NCBI RefSeq assembly: GCF_003597395.2
Contig: NC_133771.1
Location: 46,399,216 to 46,463,215, forward strand
DNA: 64,000 nucleotides
Source: Chelonoidis abingdonii
Taxonomy: Eukaryota; Chordata; Testudines; Testudinidae
Direction: 5' to 3'
The notes under the pieces were generated by a model, which ran no database searches, had not been told where the DNA came from, and saw nothing but the letters and a program-made list of their open reading frames with translations. Below are positions 1 to 10,907 of this stretch, piece after piece. A program made the position numbers and the translations under genes. The first letter of the stretch is position 1; each line of letters opens with the position of its first letter.

Positions 1-109
1 GATTTGCAAGGACTCATCTTTTATACTAATATTAGTTATTTGATGTATGTATCACTTTTCAGAAAGAATGTTAATTTTTAATATGTTACATTCTGGATGT
101 TATCTGAGT

Positions 110-488
110 CTACTCTGCAGGGCCAGCTCCAGACACCAGCCTACCAAGCACGTGCTTGGGGTGACACCTTGGGACGGGGCAACATTAGGGGTTTGTTTTC
201 GGTATTTTTTGGTTCGGCCAGGCGGCGCTGGCAGGGAAGGCAGGGACTTGGGCTGCGCGGCACCTTGCTGGGGGCGGGGGGGCAGGGACTTGGGTGGCGT
301 GGCGCTCGGTGGGGGCAACATTAGGGGTTTGTTTTCGGTATTTTTTGGTTCGGCCAGGCGGCGCTGGCAGGGAAGGCAGGGACTTGGGCTGCGCGGCACC
401 TTGCTGNACGCGATGCTCGGGGAGCGGGGCAGTGCTCTTTGTTTTTGCTTGGGGCGGCAAAAATGTTAGAGCCGGCCCTGCTACTCTC
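110..488. mobile_element. Short non-autonomous hAT-type DNA element with TSDs
   Basis: The element runs from 118 to 480. It starts CAGGGCCAGCTCC and ends GAGCCGGCCCTG, which are inverted copies of each other with a few changes. It is flanked by CTACTCTG (110-117) and CTACTCTC (481-488), an 8-bp duplication matching at 7 of 8 bases. Short terminal inverted repeats plus 8-bp duplications are typical of the hAT superfamily. No transposase is encoded; the open frames across it are by-products of GC-rich sequence. The first ten bases of its termini resemble those of the hAT element at 22857-25574, so that family may have moved it (inference). The interior contains an exact duplication and one ambiguous base, described separately. 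Confidence 0.8.
176..406. repeat. Exact 95-bp direct duplication beside an N
   Basis: Bases 176-270 and 312-406 are identical over 95 bp, offset by 136 bp. The second copy stops exactly at the only ambiguous base in the window, the N at 407. The perfect identity and the abutment on the N suggest an assembly join or a collapsed or expanded tandem repeat, although a genuine internal repeat of the element is also possible. Confidence 0.9.
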
Positions 489-2050
489 TACCCCAGCAGG
501 GATCCAAGATAGCTGTAACATCAAAACACTGTGCATTTTGGGGCCTCAGCTGACTGAGTGTGGTAAGGATATATGTGATGGGACACCAGAGAAGAAAAAT
601 AAAGTTTTTGGATAATGTGCCAAATGCTTTTCTTAGCCTGACTATTTGGGTATTCAGCAGATATCTGTAAAATTGATAGGTGCCTTTCCAGAATGCATAT
701 GTGGACGATTCAAACCAAGTTCAATATAAATATAAAACAAGAAAAGATCATAGGATAGTGGTTGGGAAAACATTAGAAGCTGAGTATTGACTACCCTGAA
801 TCAACTGATATGTGCTTTTCCAAAACAGGCAGAAATGAAGAAAAGAAAAATCAAGACTGGATGAGGACCTGTGTAAATATTAAACAGACCATGCAGAACA
901 AGCTTCCTATCTACCTATAAAAAGGTTTATGACACTTTGAAACCTTGTCATGACGTATGGAACACAAACTAGGCAGATGGAATAGAAGCTAAAATCTGGA
1001 TGGGGAAAAGTGCACTTTGAAAAGACAGGAAAGCAAACAAATTGCTAAAAGAGCAAACCAAGGTGAAGGACATCTGGAAGATTGTAACGAGATTAAAGTG
1101 ACAACAGCTTGATCGTATGACAACAAAACGGGATTGAAAGTGAATTTCTCTAAGGCTGGTTTTAAAACTGTGTTCCTTTACCTCAACCCAGCTTTAAAAA
1201 GAAGAATTTGGACTAGATATTCAGGTTCAGATTATTGGATTTTTGTTGTTGAAAGTTAAGACTGCACAGAGCCCATAAAACTTTGCCTGAGTTATCTTTT
1301 CACCTGCTTTTGGAAAGTGGTATTGTTTTGAATTTCTGAAAGTATATTACTGGATTTTCACACCTATTTAAATGCATTAAACACGACTTAACTAAGTCAG
1401 GTGTTTTAGGAACTAGTGGTAATCCATGCTTCTTGAGCATCAAAATTGTAGTTGTGCCAGCACAAGGAAACAGAAATGTCATTCGGTTTTAACTCTTTGG
1501 CACCTGTACTCACAGGTCCAGTCACTGGCAGAAACAGAAGCAGTAGAAAAACCTGACATTCATCATTGCATCTGTTTTTACTTTCACTTTTTATTAAAAC
1601 TGAATTAGAAGCATTAAAACTGACCTAATAAAACGTTATCAAATTTGGTCAAACAGGGTTGAGGTAAGAAATGGAAGACAGATTTATAATGGAAAGTTAA
1701 GAGAAGCTATTGACTTTCTACAGTGAGTAAGGTGAGTAAGGCTTAGAGTTAAAGCATTATTAACAATTATATTTGTGCTATGGGAGGGAGCTACAGAAAT
1801 AAAAGATGATAGGAATTACAGCCAGGCTAACTTGTGAAGAATTGAGTTCCAAAATATTAAAAGTACAAGTTAAAAGTGGCTACAGTAAAAGCCATGCTGA
1901 TACTGTGGGATAGGGTTAGAGAAAAGGATAGGTCAAAGAAATTTAAAACAACCTATGTAGTCATATTTCCTGAGCCTTGCCATTCTACTCTACTCCTTCT
2001 GATGATGTCAAGTTCTGTGTTTAATAATCCTTCACAAATGCATACCCCTG
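489..2050. other. AT-rich intergenic stretch, nothing recognised
   Basis: No open frame longer than about 60 codons, no splice-flanked frame and no recognisable repeat boundary was seen. There is a short AGTGAGTAAGG/GGTGAGTAAGG direct repeat near 1720-1740. Confidence 0.5.
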
Positions 2051-2900
2051 TGTGATGGGGTGTCCACCCCACAGGAGGCCTGAAGGGGTTAAGGCAGCTA
2101 GGTGGGCTGCACATGTAGGAGGAATCAGAGAGCAAGGAGAACTAATTAGAAATGAAGCTCAGCTAGAAAGAAACAGGAGGGGTCTGTATAAATCCCAGTA
2201 GCTGAGACTAGAAGTGGCTGCAAATAGAGGGTGATAGAAGGCAAGCTGGGAAGTAGCCCAGGAATATAGTAGTGAGGTTTGGGTATGTGCAGACCTTGAC
2301 TGCTTGTTGTAGCATCCCTGAGATAAAACCCAGCATAGATGGCAGACCTGAGTTCCCCAATAACCACTGGGGAAGTGGCACTGTTAAGGAGCAGTGAAAG
2401 GGAAGACTTACTGGAACAGTGGGTCCCAAAAGACTTAGACACCCATCCTGGAAGGGGAAAACTACAATGACCTCGCTGGAGGGCCAATCCACAAAGCAAG
2501 AGCCAATGAGTCCTGAGATAATGAGACCGAGAGAGAGGGAGACAGAGTCCAACTGCAGGAAGGGGCATCAGACTGGCAGAACTAATCCCCAGACACAGCC
2601 AGAAGAAGGAATTCCAGTGGTGAGTAGAGCACCCCATGGAACCCTGTCACTGCACCCCAAAAGGCTAGACTGAACCAATAGGCTCAGTCCAGAATAAAAG
2701 ATGGAGTGAAATCTTCCCCTCCCAAGCATTCTTTCCCTATTTCCTTTTGCTGCCAGGAGAAAGTGAAATAAATCTGCCTGGCCATTACCAGTAGCTGATT
2801 ACTAACTCCCCAATATGGTGGCTCAACTGTAGTGGGTAATGTGTTGAAGAAGCAGAGCTAAGACTCCACCCAGTCCCCATTCTGCTATATCTACTCTCCA
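2051..2900 (+). repeat. LTR-like interspersed repeat, boundaries unresolved
   Basis: Sequence character changes at TGTGATGGGG (2051), inside a small palindrome (CCTGTG...CACAGG). A TATAAA-like box lies near 2189 (TGTATAAATCCC). AATAAA motifs occur near 2693 and 2768, and the sequence is GA-rich between them. This layout suggests a long terminal repeat on the plus strand, but no convincing target duplication was found, so the class is uncertain. The 84- to 163-codon frames inside have no recognisable domain. Confidence 0.35.
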
Positions 2901-3045
2901 TCAACCTAGATATGCAGGCCTTGATCTCCCCACCATGCCAACAGGAGAGATGCAAGGGGCCACTGGGGACTAGCCCACATTCTAGCTCAGCTGAGGAAAT
3001 TTTTTCAGCCTTTGATCTTTAGATTAAATTTTTCCTTAGAAAATT

Positions 3046-4010
3046 CCAATTTTGACAAAAATCTGTCACATTCTGGGCTGGATTCCAGACCAGTGAGGGG
3101 TTGTGTGACCACCTGCCCTGCAAACTTGGGTGCCTCACAGAGCTTTGCTGTTGTAGCTCTGAAGCTAGGCCCATCACAAACAGCCAAACAGCATGTAGGT
3201 CCCACCCTGAGTGTCTGTGTATAGCTACCACCCTAGTCCAGCAACTCTGACACCAGCAGTCTGTGAGCAACACTCCAGTCACATTCTGGCTTCCACCAGC
3301 CTTGGTTACTACCCGCACCCTTACACACTCCCAGTCCCTAATTTTCCCCAAAATGTGTGTTCTGCTTTGTCCTGCCTCTCCTGGACAATTCAAATATTAT
3401 AAGTGATCAATATCCAACAGGCTGTTGCTTTAAATGGAATTACCAAACAGCTCAGTTTAAACACAAAAAATAGATTTTTTTAATTAAAAAATAAAACAAG
3501 TTTATTTACCTACAAAGAGAGAGGTTTTAAGTGAGCATGAGTATAAGCTATTAAAGTCAGAAATAGTTACAAGAGAAATAAAGATAAAATGCTTTCTAGT
3601 AGCTAATCATAACAAACTAGACTTAGTTCAAATTAAAATCTCTACCAAGGGTTCCCAGCAACATAGCTGACCAAATTCTCAAGACAGGTTTCCACCTTCC
3701 ATCCCAAATTCAAAGGGCTGGTTCCCTTGTCATCCCCAGTGAAAGAGACAGAGAGACACAGAAAGAAAGAGAGATCCTTGGGTGTTTTTTGCCCCTGGCT
3801 TTTACAGTCCAGTCACCGTTTGAAGTGGATTCTTCTGAGGATTACCCCTCAAAGCAAAGTTTATTCAAACTGTAAAGAAGGCAACTTGGAGTCTGGTGCT
3901 GAAAATGTCCCCTCTTCTCCTCTGTATATGCTGAAATGCAGATTTGTCTTGTCTCCTTCTTGCTGTCTCAAGGACCCTGTTTACTTGAGGTAAATACATC
4001 TTCCTTTGTT
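3046..4010. repeat. Interspersed repeat, a second copy at 51408
   Basis: About 150 bases from 3064 (CACATTCTGGGCTGGATTCC, then GAGGGGTTGTGTGACCACCT and the AGCTCTGAAGCTAGGCCCATC region) align by eye with 51410-51560. Further along, the 'acaagtttatttacctaca ... aagtgagcatgagtataag' stretch (3499-3550) resembles 56970-57030. It looks like a multicopy retroelement, possibly an LTR type, but no ends could be fixed and no protein is recognisable. Confidence 0.45.
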
Positions 4011-4057
4011 GAAGACAGATGTGTCTAACCAATGTCAGGGCTGCACGGGTTTGAACA

Positions 4058-4954
4058 TATGTGTCTGCGACACGTAAGGTTCAAGTAGTGTTTTAATGGG
4101 GGAGGAACAACGGGACACAATAGAATTGGATTTAAAGCTAAATGGCTGTGTTTATTTTAGTAACAGGGAGAGGTTATACTTTGGGCCAGGGAGAGTAACT
4201 TAGTAACAATAGCTCTTATCTACTTAGACTGTACACTTTTTCATACAAAAAGGGGAAACAAGGCAAAAGCAGAGGCTGTAAAAGCAAAACCAACCGTCTC
4301 CCTTACACACAGGAGTGAAACAGCAGGCAGAAAACAGAAGAAGGGGGGTAGAGACGGGGGTGGGTTAGCAAAAGCAGGATGTTTGCAGAAGTTGCAAAAT
4401 ACGTACCACAATCCAGATGTAACTGACCAGCAGCATAGACATCAAACACATAGCGAATTAGGGGATGTGGTTTTGTTTATATGACACGACACGAGCCGGC
4501 AAAATCCAGAGGAGCCTCCTGGCTAACAAGGTGATTAGGCCTCTCAGCTGACACACGGGGACTCCTACTGATTCTGCGCAGGCTACAGTTTTGTCTGGGG
4601 GCTCTTACTCATGTTGATTTTGGATTGGTTTTCCTTTACATATGTCAGCATTGGATTAGTTCCTAGCTCCTTTGCCTTCCGGGTTCCGGGCTGGAGCCCC
4701 TTACGTCAGCAGAGGCTGCATTCGGCACACTAGTTCTTTGTCCGAGACAGGCTTGCATGTTTATATATGGCTCACAGGGGCGGCACCCGGCATACTTCTC
4801 CTTTGTTCATGATACACTTGCATTACTGCATACGGCTCTGGCTTATACGGCTCTTGCCTTATTTGGGTACAGCTTTGCTCTGACCGACAATTGGCCAGGC
4901 CGACGACTTGAGCAAAGGTTTACGGTTGCGACAATATGCTGCCAACATCATATG
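4058..4954 (-). mobile_element. Candidate solo LTR with 4-bp target duplication
   Basis: On the plus strand the segment 4062-4950 begins TGTCTGCGACACG and ends GCCAACATCA, so it has TG...CA ends. TATG is repeated exactly on both sides (4058-4061 and 4951-4954). On the minus strand there is a TATATAAA box at about 4760-4767, a second ATATAAAC box near 4475, and AATAAA about 90 bases from the LTR end (the complement of 4150-4156). CpG is clearly commoner inside than in the flanks, which suggests a fairly recent insertion. A 4-bp duplication fits class I endogenous retroviruses. No internal viral genes are present. The TSD was found by scanning several possible ends, so chance is not excluded. 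Confidence 0.55.
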
Positions 4955-5419
4955 GAGGAATTCATAACTGTACATAGAAAATTGCTTCATAAATTTCACC
5001 TTGGTATTATTGAGTTATTAGTTTTCAAATATCTCACAAAGCATATTTTGTACAAAGATTATTACACAGCCTGTAGGGTGTGAATACAGGGATGCATTCA
5101 GTCACAACCTTCAAAAAGTATTAGTGAATATTTTCATCAGTTTTGTTTTGTTGTTTGACCAGCTGGTTCAAAAGTTTTATTTTATGGGGAAAAAATAGAC
5201 AATTAAAAAAAATTAAAAATCACAAATCTTTTTTGACCCTTCTTCCTGGTGTTTTGATCAAATGTACTATTCTGTGATTGCCCCCAGAGACTCCTCTCAC
5301 ACACCTTGAGGAGGAAGAGTGACAGAATGGAATCCCGTGGGACCCCTAACTCTACAAGAGGAAAGAGCAGAACTATTAATTTCATTTGTACTTACATTAT
5401 GATGGGAGGAAGGAATTAA
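4955..5419. other. Intergenic, nothing recognised
   Basis: AT-rich sequence with no supported gene or repeat boundary. Short A and T runs occur near 5189-5215. Confidence 0.5.
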
Positions 5420-5534
5420 GGGCCTGATTCAGCAAAGCACTTAAAAGTGCATGCTTAACTTTAAGCGTGAGCATCAAACTAACACTTTTGCTTAAAGTTA
5501 AGCACACACTTAAATGCTTTGCCAGTGCAGGGCT
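5420..5534. repeat. Palindromic short repeat (snap-back)
   Basis: The two halves are rough inverted copies: AGCAAAGCACTTAAAAGTGC followed by CATGCTTAACTTTAAGC, then GCTTAAAGTTAAGCACACAC followed by TTAAATGCTTTGC. The same motif set ('gattcagcaaag...cttaactttaagc') recurs at 14240-14300 and 34275-34448. This marks an old multicopy palindromic element, probably a miniature DNA transposon. It is non-coding. Confidence 0.65.
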
Positions 5535-6820
5535 TATGTTTTTGTTTCTGCAAATTAAAGCATTGTTGAGAGAGAGAATTTTATGTGTGGGACAATAGTT
5601 GCTGCTAGGCATCACAGAACAACAAAGAGTACCGGTAATAAAGGTCAGTAATGATGAGCAAAGCAACGTTCTAGAAAAGCTTTTGGAAACAAAAACAATT
5701 AAATTCCCTTTTTCAACGCAAAGAAGACAAAGCTGTATCTACAAAGATAAAAACCTATGTTTACTGACCCTTATTAGTTTTCTCCAGTCACCTGAAGCAT
5801 ACAAAGTTTAATGGCCTCTGAAACATTATCAGGAAAATTAAAAGAAGAAATCCATATTGCTCCCTATTTTTCCCCATTCCCTTCAAGATAGCGTATAGCG
5901 TACACATTTCATTTAAAATAATAGATAATGACTTCTATCTCCAACGGTCCAAATGACAGAAAGAGAAAAGGCTTGCCATTGTCAGGTTTTATGCTGCTGT
6001 AAGTAACTGTTCAATCAATAAGCAACTCCAAAAGTGGCCTGCTTCAAGAATCTGCTACTAGCAGTTAGGTATACATATTACGCATAACGCCTGCCTCAGC
6101 TTGGAATTCTATGAATCAGATATGAGGCTAAGGGATGCTTTTTCTAAATTGAAAGCATGTAACAACCAAAGTCACTGGAGGCAATCTATAATGTTTTAGT
6201 CCTATCACAGAGAGTACTTTCAAAATGATCTATTCAGAAAGCTAATGTTCCCTATAGCACAGGAAACAGAAAATATAATGAACCGCTACCTTCATAAAAC
6301 ATTGTGATAAATAGCTAGTTTAATAGGCCACTTCACCAGGATTAATCTTATCAGAAACCAGTCCGCTTTCAAATTGGCTGGTACTATCACTAAGTGGTCT
6401 CCAAATGGTGAGAAATAGTCTACATTTTGTTAAGCATGAAAAATGTCTATCAACTTCTCTGTATTCACTATAAAGAGGAACCCAGCTTTCCACAGATGGC
6501 AGGGCTTGAGCCATTGTTTTACTGAAAGACTGGCACACAGAAGATGTCTCATATGACTGATTACTGAAGCAACTGTGACTTTGCTTATGGTTTGATCTCT
6601 CACAAATGACAGGAGGCTCTTTATTATAGTGGCAATACCTCCAAACTATGTTTTAGGGTTGATTTTTCTGCCTGAGAGTAACATCAAAAGAAAGTTAATG
6701 GATCGGATTTGTAAACACTGGGCATAGGCACACCATCTAGCATGCCTCTATCTACAGCTTTCTTATAATAGTGATGAATTTATTCATGTTGTCGTAGACA
6801 ACCACAGCTGCCAACACAGA
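5535..6820. other. Intergenic, nothing recognised
   Basis: No gene, clear repeat or regulatory motif is supported. The frames of up to 72 codons show no family resemblance. Confidence 0.5.
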
Positions 6821-7255
6821 GGGTATGTCTATATCTACACAGAAGCTGGGAGATGTGATTCCCAGCTCAGGCAAACATATACTCACACTTGCTCTGCTCC
6901 AACTAGCATGCTAAAAATAGCAGCATGGCCATGGGCTAGCCATCCCAAGCCTGTATCTCAGGGGTCCTGGAACAATTTGTATAGTAAGGATGCTGAGAGC
7001 CACTGAACCAAACTGGAAACCCGGTATAAGATGGAAACCACTTCAAGCCAACAGCAGCACCCCCAGCACCCCTAGTTCCAGCACCTATGATGTACTTAGT
7101 ATCTCAGACAGCGTTGTACTTGGGCACCTAGCCCGAGCTACCACCCATGGTGCCATGATCACACTGCTATTTTTAGCATCCTAGCCTGATCAGAGCTAAT
7201 GCATGCACATCTACCAGAGCTGGTAATCATGCCTTCGAGATGTGTAGACATATTC
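6821..7255. mobile_element. Short inverted-repeat DNA element, carrying a nested repeat
   Basis: The left end reads GGGTATGTCTA, then TACACAGAAGC. The right end reads GTGTAGACATATTC, so the ends are inverted copies apart from a 4-base insertion. Just inside, 'gatgtgattcccagctc' on the left is mirrored by 'gagctggtaatcatgcc' on the right. AGA flanks both ends, a possible 3-bp duplication. The 'TGTCTACAC' terminus resembles the Harbinger-type element at 47362, but the superfamily is inferred only. A second repeat interrupts it near 6957-7090. Confidence 0.6.
6957..7090. repeat. Nested short repeat (GGTCCTGGAACA ... GTTCCAGCACC)
   Basis: The segment begins AGGGGTCCTGGAACA and ends AGTTCCAGCACCTATG, with imperfect inverted ends. 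It interrupts the symmetrical element around it. I recognise the general pattern as a common turtle repeat from memory. No duplication could be verified. Confidence 0.45.
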
Positions 7256-8971
7256 AGAGACTCAGTGTTGGTTTCCTTATTTTCTAGATTTAATGCATCA
7301 TGCAAAATGCAGAATCAGCCTTTCAATGAATAAGCTCTTTATTTGCAAGGCAAAAATGACACCGAATCAAGGAAATAATTGAATATAGATAATAAAACCT
7401 CTGTATGTGTGTGTATAATTCTTTATGCTTTAAATTTCACAGCAACTACCACTAATGTTAACAGAAGTCACACAATAATATTTCTACACCTGACTTTGAA
7501 AGTGTATATTTGCATAGGAATGATAATGTAATTCTCTCTTGAAGACATTTTCTATTCACTAAAACGATTTCCATTTATTATTTAATGCAATGCACTGTAA
7601 TGATCTTTGAGGGAACAAATACGTAAAAAGTAAAATCAAAGCAAGGAATGTTATATAAACATAATAGTACTGTATTCTGGCTCTCAAATGCGATGTTTGA
7701 CCATAGTTTAAAAAAAAACAAAAACCCTACATTCTTTGAGTGAAGCATAAAATAACTTGTCTGTCAAGAACAAATTTATGAAGGAGTTTTATATTTCTTT
7801 CATACTTCTGAATTAAGGCAGCGGTATGGACTGTATTTCAACAGCATTGTAAAAAGCCACAGTCATTTTAAACTCTGATTTCTAAGAACCTGAATCCTAA
7901 TCTTTGTGGCATGCTGAGACTTTAGTTACCAAAAAAAAAAAAAAAAAGTAGAACATAGCAAATTAACCAAAAACAAAATGCTTAGGACCAAAAAACAGTT
8001 AAGATTGCTAATTCTGCATACCTACTGTCTGATTACCTATAATTTTCAAAACCCAAATACTTAAAAAACAAGGAAATTAATAGTTAAGGATGTCATAAAT
8101 TGTACACTGCCCACATAATAAAGAAATCAAGTATACAAAATGCATATATTCTCACTGATTTTTTCTACATTGGATTATTCAAAGAATCATTCATAGTTTT
8201 AAAATAAGGACAATCTCTTACTGCTCTAAAGTTCCATATTTCATGCTCACAGACAAAAGAACAAATTAGCACTTTCCCCAGCCTGAACTTAACAGCTGCA
8301 TTCAGATTCTTTTACATATTCTTAGTGGACAAGAATTTGTAACAATGTGTTCATCTTTATTAGATATTCATAGTCAGGAGCACTCTTTACATCTTTTGGA
8401 ACCAATACTGAACATCTTGGCTTCAGCTGTGGTTTTGCTAGCATCATCATCCATTTTGTCTTGTGTAAACATTTAGTGTATTCAGCCCAAAAACAATGGC
8501 AGTTTCATCTTGTGAACTGGTCTTCAAAAAGGTCTTGAGCTGATTCCTCAGACTCCATAATAAAGACATCATCAAGAGAACACCTCTTTCTTCTTGTACA
8601 AATTCTTCTCTTGTAGCTATGAAGAGCAATGTGCATTACCATTTCAACCAACATGACTGCCAACCTTACACAAGACAGCTCAGCAGATTTGCTGACTGAA
8701 GAGATTGTAATAGCATTGCTGTATTCACTAAAACTGCTGTATTCACAAAAACTGCCATTTTACCATAAAATGATATGAGACATATATCTGCCTGTACTTT
8801 TAAATAAACAGCAGCAAAGTTACTCCCAAAGTATTCCTGATTATTCTGGCATTGTTTATAAATATTAAAATCATTCCTACATAAAAGAAATCAATCTCAG
8901 ATTTTACACTAAGATTTCTAATACTGTATTGCCTGAAAGTTGAATTAATTTGTACTCTTTGATCATAGTTA
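7256..8971. other. AT-rich intergenic stretch
   Basis: It holds a 17-base A run near 7931-7947 and otherwise unique-looking AT-rich sequence. No exon or repeat boundary is supported. Confidence 0.5.
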
Positions 8972-9110
8972 CTTTAGTATAGGGTGACCAGATGTCCCAA
9001 TTTTATAGGGACAGTCCCGATTTTTGGGTCTTTTTCTTATATAGGTTCCTATTACCCCCACTCCCTGTCCCGATTTTTCACATTTGCTGTCTGGTCACCC
9101 TACCTTAGTA
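8972..9110. mobile_element. 123-bp hAT-type miniature element with TSDs
   Basis: The element runs from 8980 to 9102. It begins TAGGGTGACCAGATGTCCC and ends GTCTGGTCACCCTA, giving inverted ends. The flanks are CTTTAGTA (8972-8979) and CCTTAGTA (9103-9110), an 8-bp duplication matching at 7 of 8. A second copy of the family is at 44186-44309. It has no coding capacity. Confidence 0.85.
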
Positions 9111-10543
9111 CTATATAAACTTTGAAGCAGTTTATAAATGCTGGTTTTGGTACTCTGGTCCTTTAGGGAAATAAACTAGCTGAAACTATTCACTTCCACA
9201 AGAAACAGTAAAGAAGGGGGGAATTTAGTCACATACATTCAGTAACATTTCAAAACTGATACAATACATGAATATTAAAAATCCATAGACATGAGGAAAA
9301 AACACAGTTAACTTTCTAACATTTTAAAAATACTGTGGATATTCTTTTAAAAGCCTGGTATAAGATAAAGACTTCATTTAATCATGGCAGTAATTATCTT
9401 ATCTTTGGTAACCAATTAATGAAATTAATTTTCACATAGCTGATATAAAATCATTAATATGTTTTGGCATGCCTATGCATCAGCAACTAATTAGTATTTA
9501 TTATAAAAGGAGAGTCAATAATTTCATTGCTATAACTAACAGATGATGATATCACTCCTCTGCTGTTGATTTTGGATCCTGTCCTCCAATTAACTGAATG
9601 CCCCCTGCAAGTGATGAATGCCCTGAACGCCCCCTGAGGTTAATTAGGAGTTCAGGGTGTTCCACACTAGAGATGGGAAAATAGTAAGAAAACTTAGTCA
9701 CACACATATCAATTACTTCTAAATAGAATTTTGCTTCAGATGTGTTCACGCTGCTTTTTTGTGAATATTTGAGTAAGGAAAAATTGTACAAGTATCCATG
9801 GAAAGCAAATTTTGTGACCACAGCATTTATTTATTTTGTGATAAAACAAAACGAATTTTAGTAGAAGCAGAAGTATTGTATAAAGTTAGGACAATCAGCA
9901 ATCAGAAACACCAGTATGGGTTTTACGTGACCAGTCATGAAGTCCAAATATCAGATTATGACTAATGAATCCTTGAAGGAATGCTAGCAGTGAACAGCTT
10001 ACAAATGACACACGAGCTGAAATTTGTTCACATAAATAGTGAACAAATCTGTAAATATCACAGTCAGTCACAACAGATAATTCACTAAGAGGAAAACACA
10101 AAACTATCCGGCCAGTAAATTCAATAAATACATTGTTAATCCATTTCTGCTACATAGGACCAGGACTAGTTGGTACAATACAACACAACTATTTTTAGTA
10201 TGACGACTTTTAGCTAGTTCTCTTCCCTAATCAACTTCCAGGTGTCTGAAACCGATACTAGTATAGGACAGAATCCAGACATTCTGTGTATACTCACTTA
10301 CAGAATACTGCACATGAATCCCCCATGCTCACTCCACACACCCATTCATTTTCCACCTACCCATTTTGCACACATATTCCCACTCATTCCTCACACACAT
10401 CACCTCCAGATGCTCTACACCCATTCACTCCTTGCACACATCCAATTACCTCAAAGGGCAATTCAGCAATTCTGGCTAGTGGGCCAAACCCCAAGCTACA
10501 TTAGGAAAGTGAAAGCACAGCCATAGGGCTTACCATTTATAGC
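9111..10543. other. Intergenic, with a CA-rich tract
   Basis: Mostly AT-rich unique-looking sequence. From 10305 to 10450 there is a low-complexity CA/CCA-rich tract ('cacacaccc', 'ccattcac' repeated irregularly), which creates spurious frames of 72 and 94 codons. Confidence 0.5.
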
Positions 10544-10885
10544 TAGGCTTGACAGAATTCAATATATAGTAAAAGCTGTATTATCCAACACATTAACAAC
10601 TGGAAAGCTCAACAAAATCTGGCATTTCTGATCTTCATTGAAAATCCGCTTTATAGACTGAATGGCATGGGGCCAGCAGACTCCCTACCTGGCTCTGCAT
10701 GACTCCATGGAAGTGGCACCATGTCCCTGCTGCTCTTAGGCGGAGAAACGCCATGAGGGAGGGGGTGCGGGCTCTGGGAGGGAATTTGGGTGTGGGAGAG
10801 GGATCAGGGAAGGGGGTTGGCGCGCAGGAGGGATGTGAGGTGCCTGATCCAGGCAGCGCACACCATATAAATTCTGCCAAGCCTA
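10544..10885. mobile_element. Short DNA element with 17-bp inverted ends, TA-flanked
   Basis: The left end is TAGGCTTGACAGAATTC and the right end AAATTCTGCCAAGCCTA; the inverted ends match at 15 of 17 positions. If the outermost TA is read as the duplicated target, this fits a Tc1/mariner-type insertion, but no longer duplication is visible and the class is uncertain. The interior is GC-rich and G-rich (10740-10830) and non-coding. The right end abuts a TA microsatellite. Confidence 0.6.
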
Positions 10886-10907
10886 TATTATATATATATA
10901 TATATAA
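10884..10907. repeat. (TA)n microsatellite
   Basis: A run of alternating T and A with one extra T, directly after the inverted-repeat element. It may have grown from the TA target site. Confidence 0.85.
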
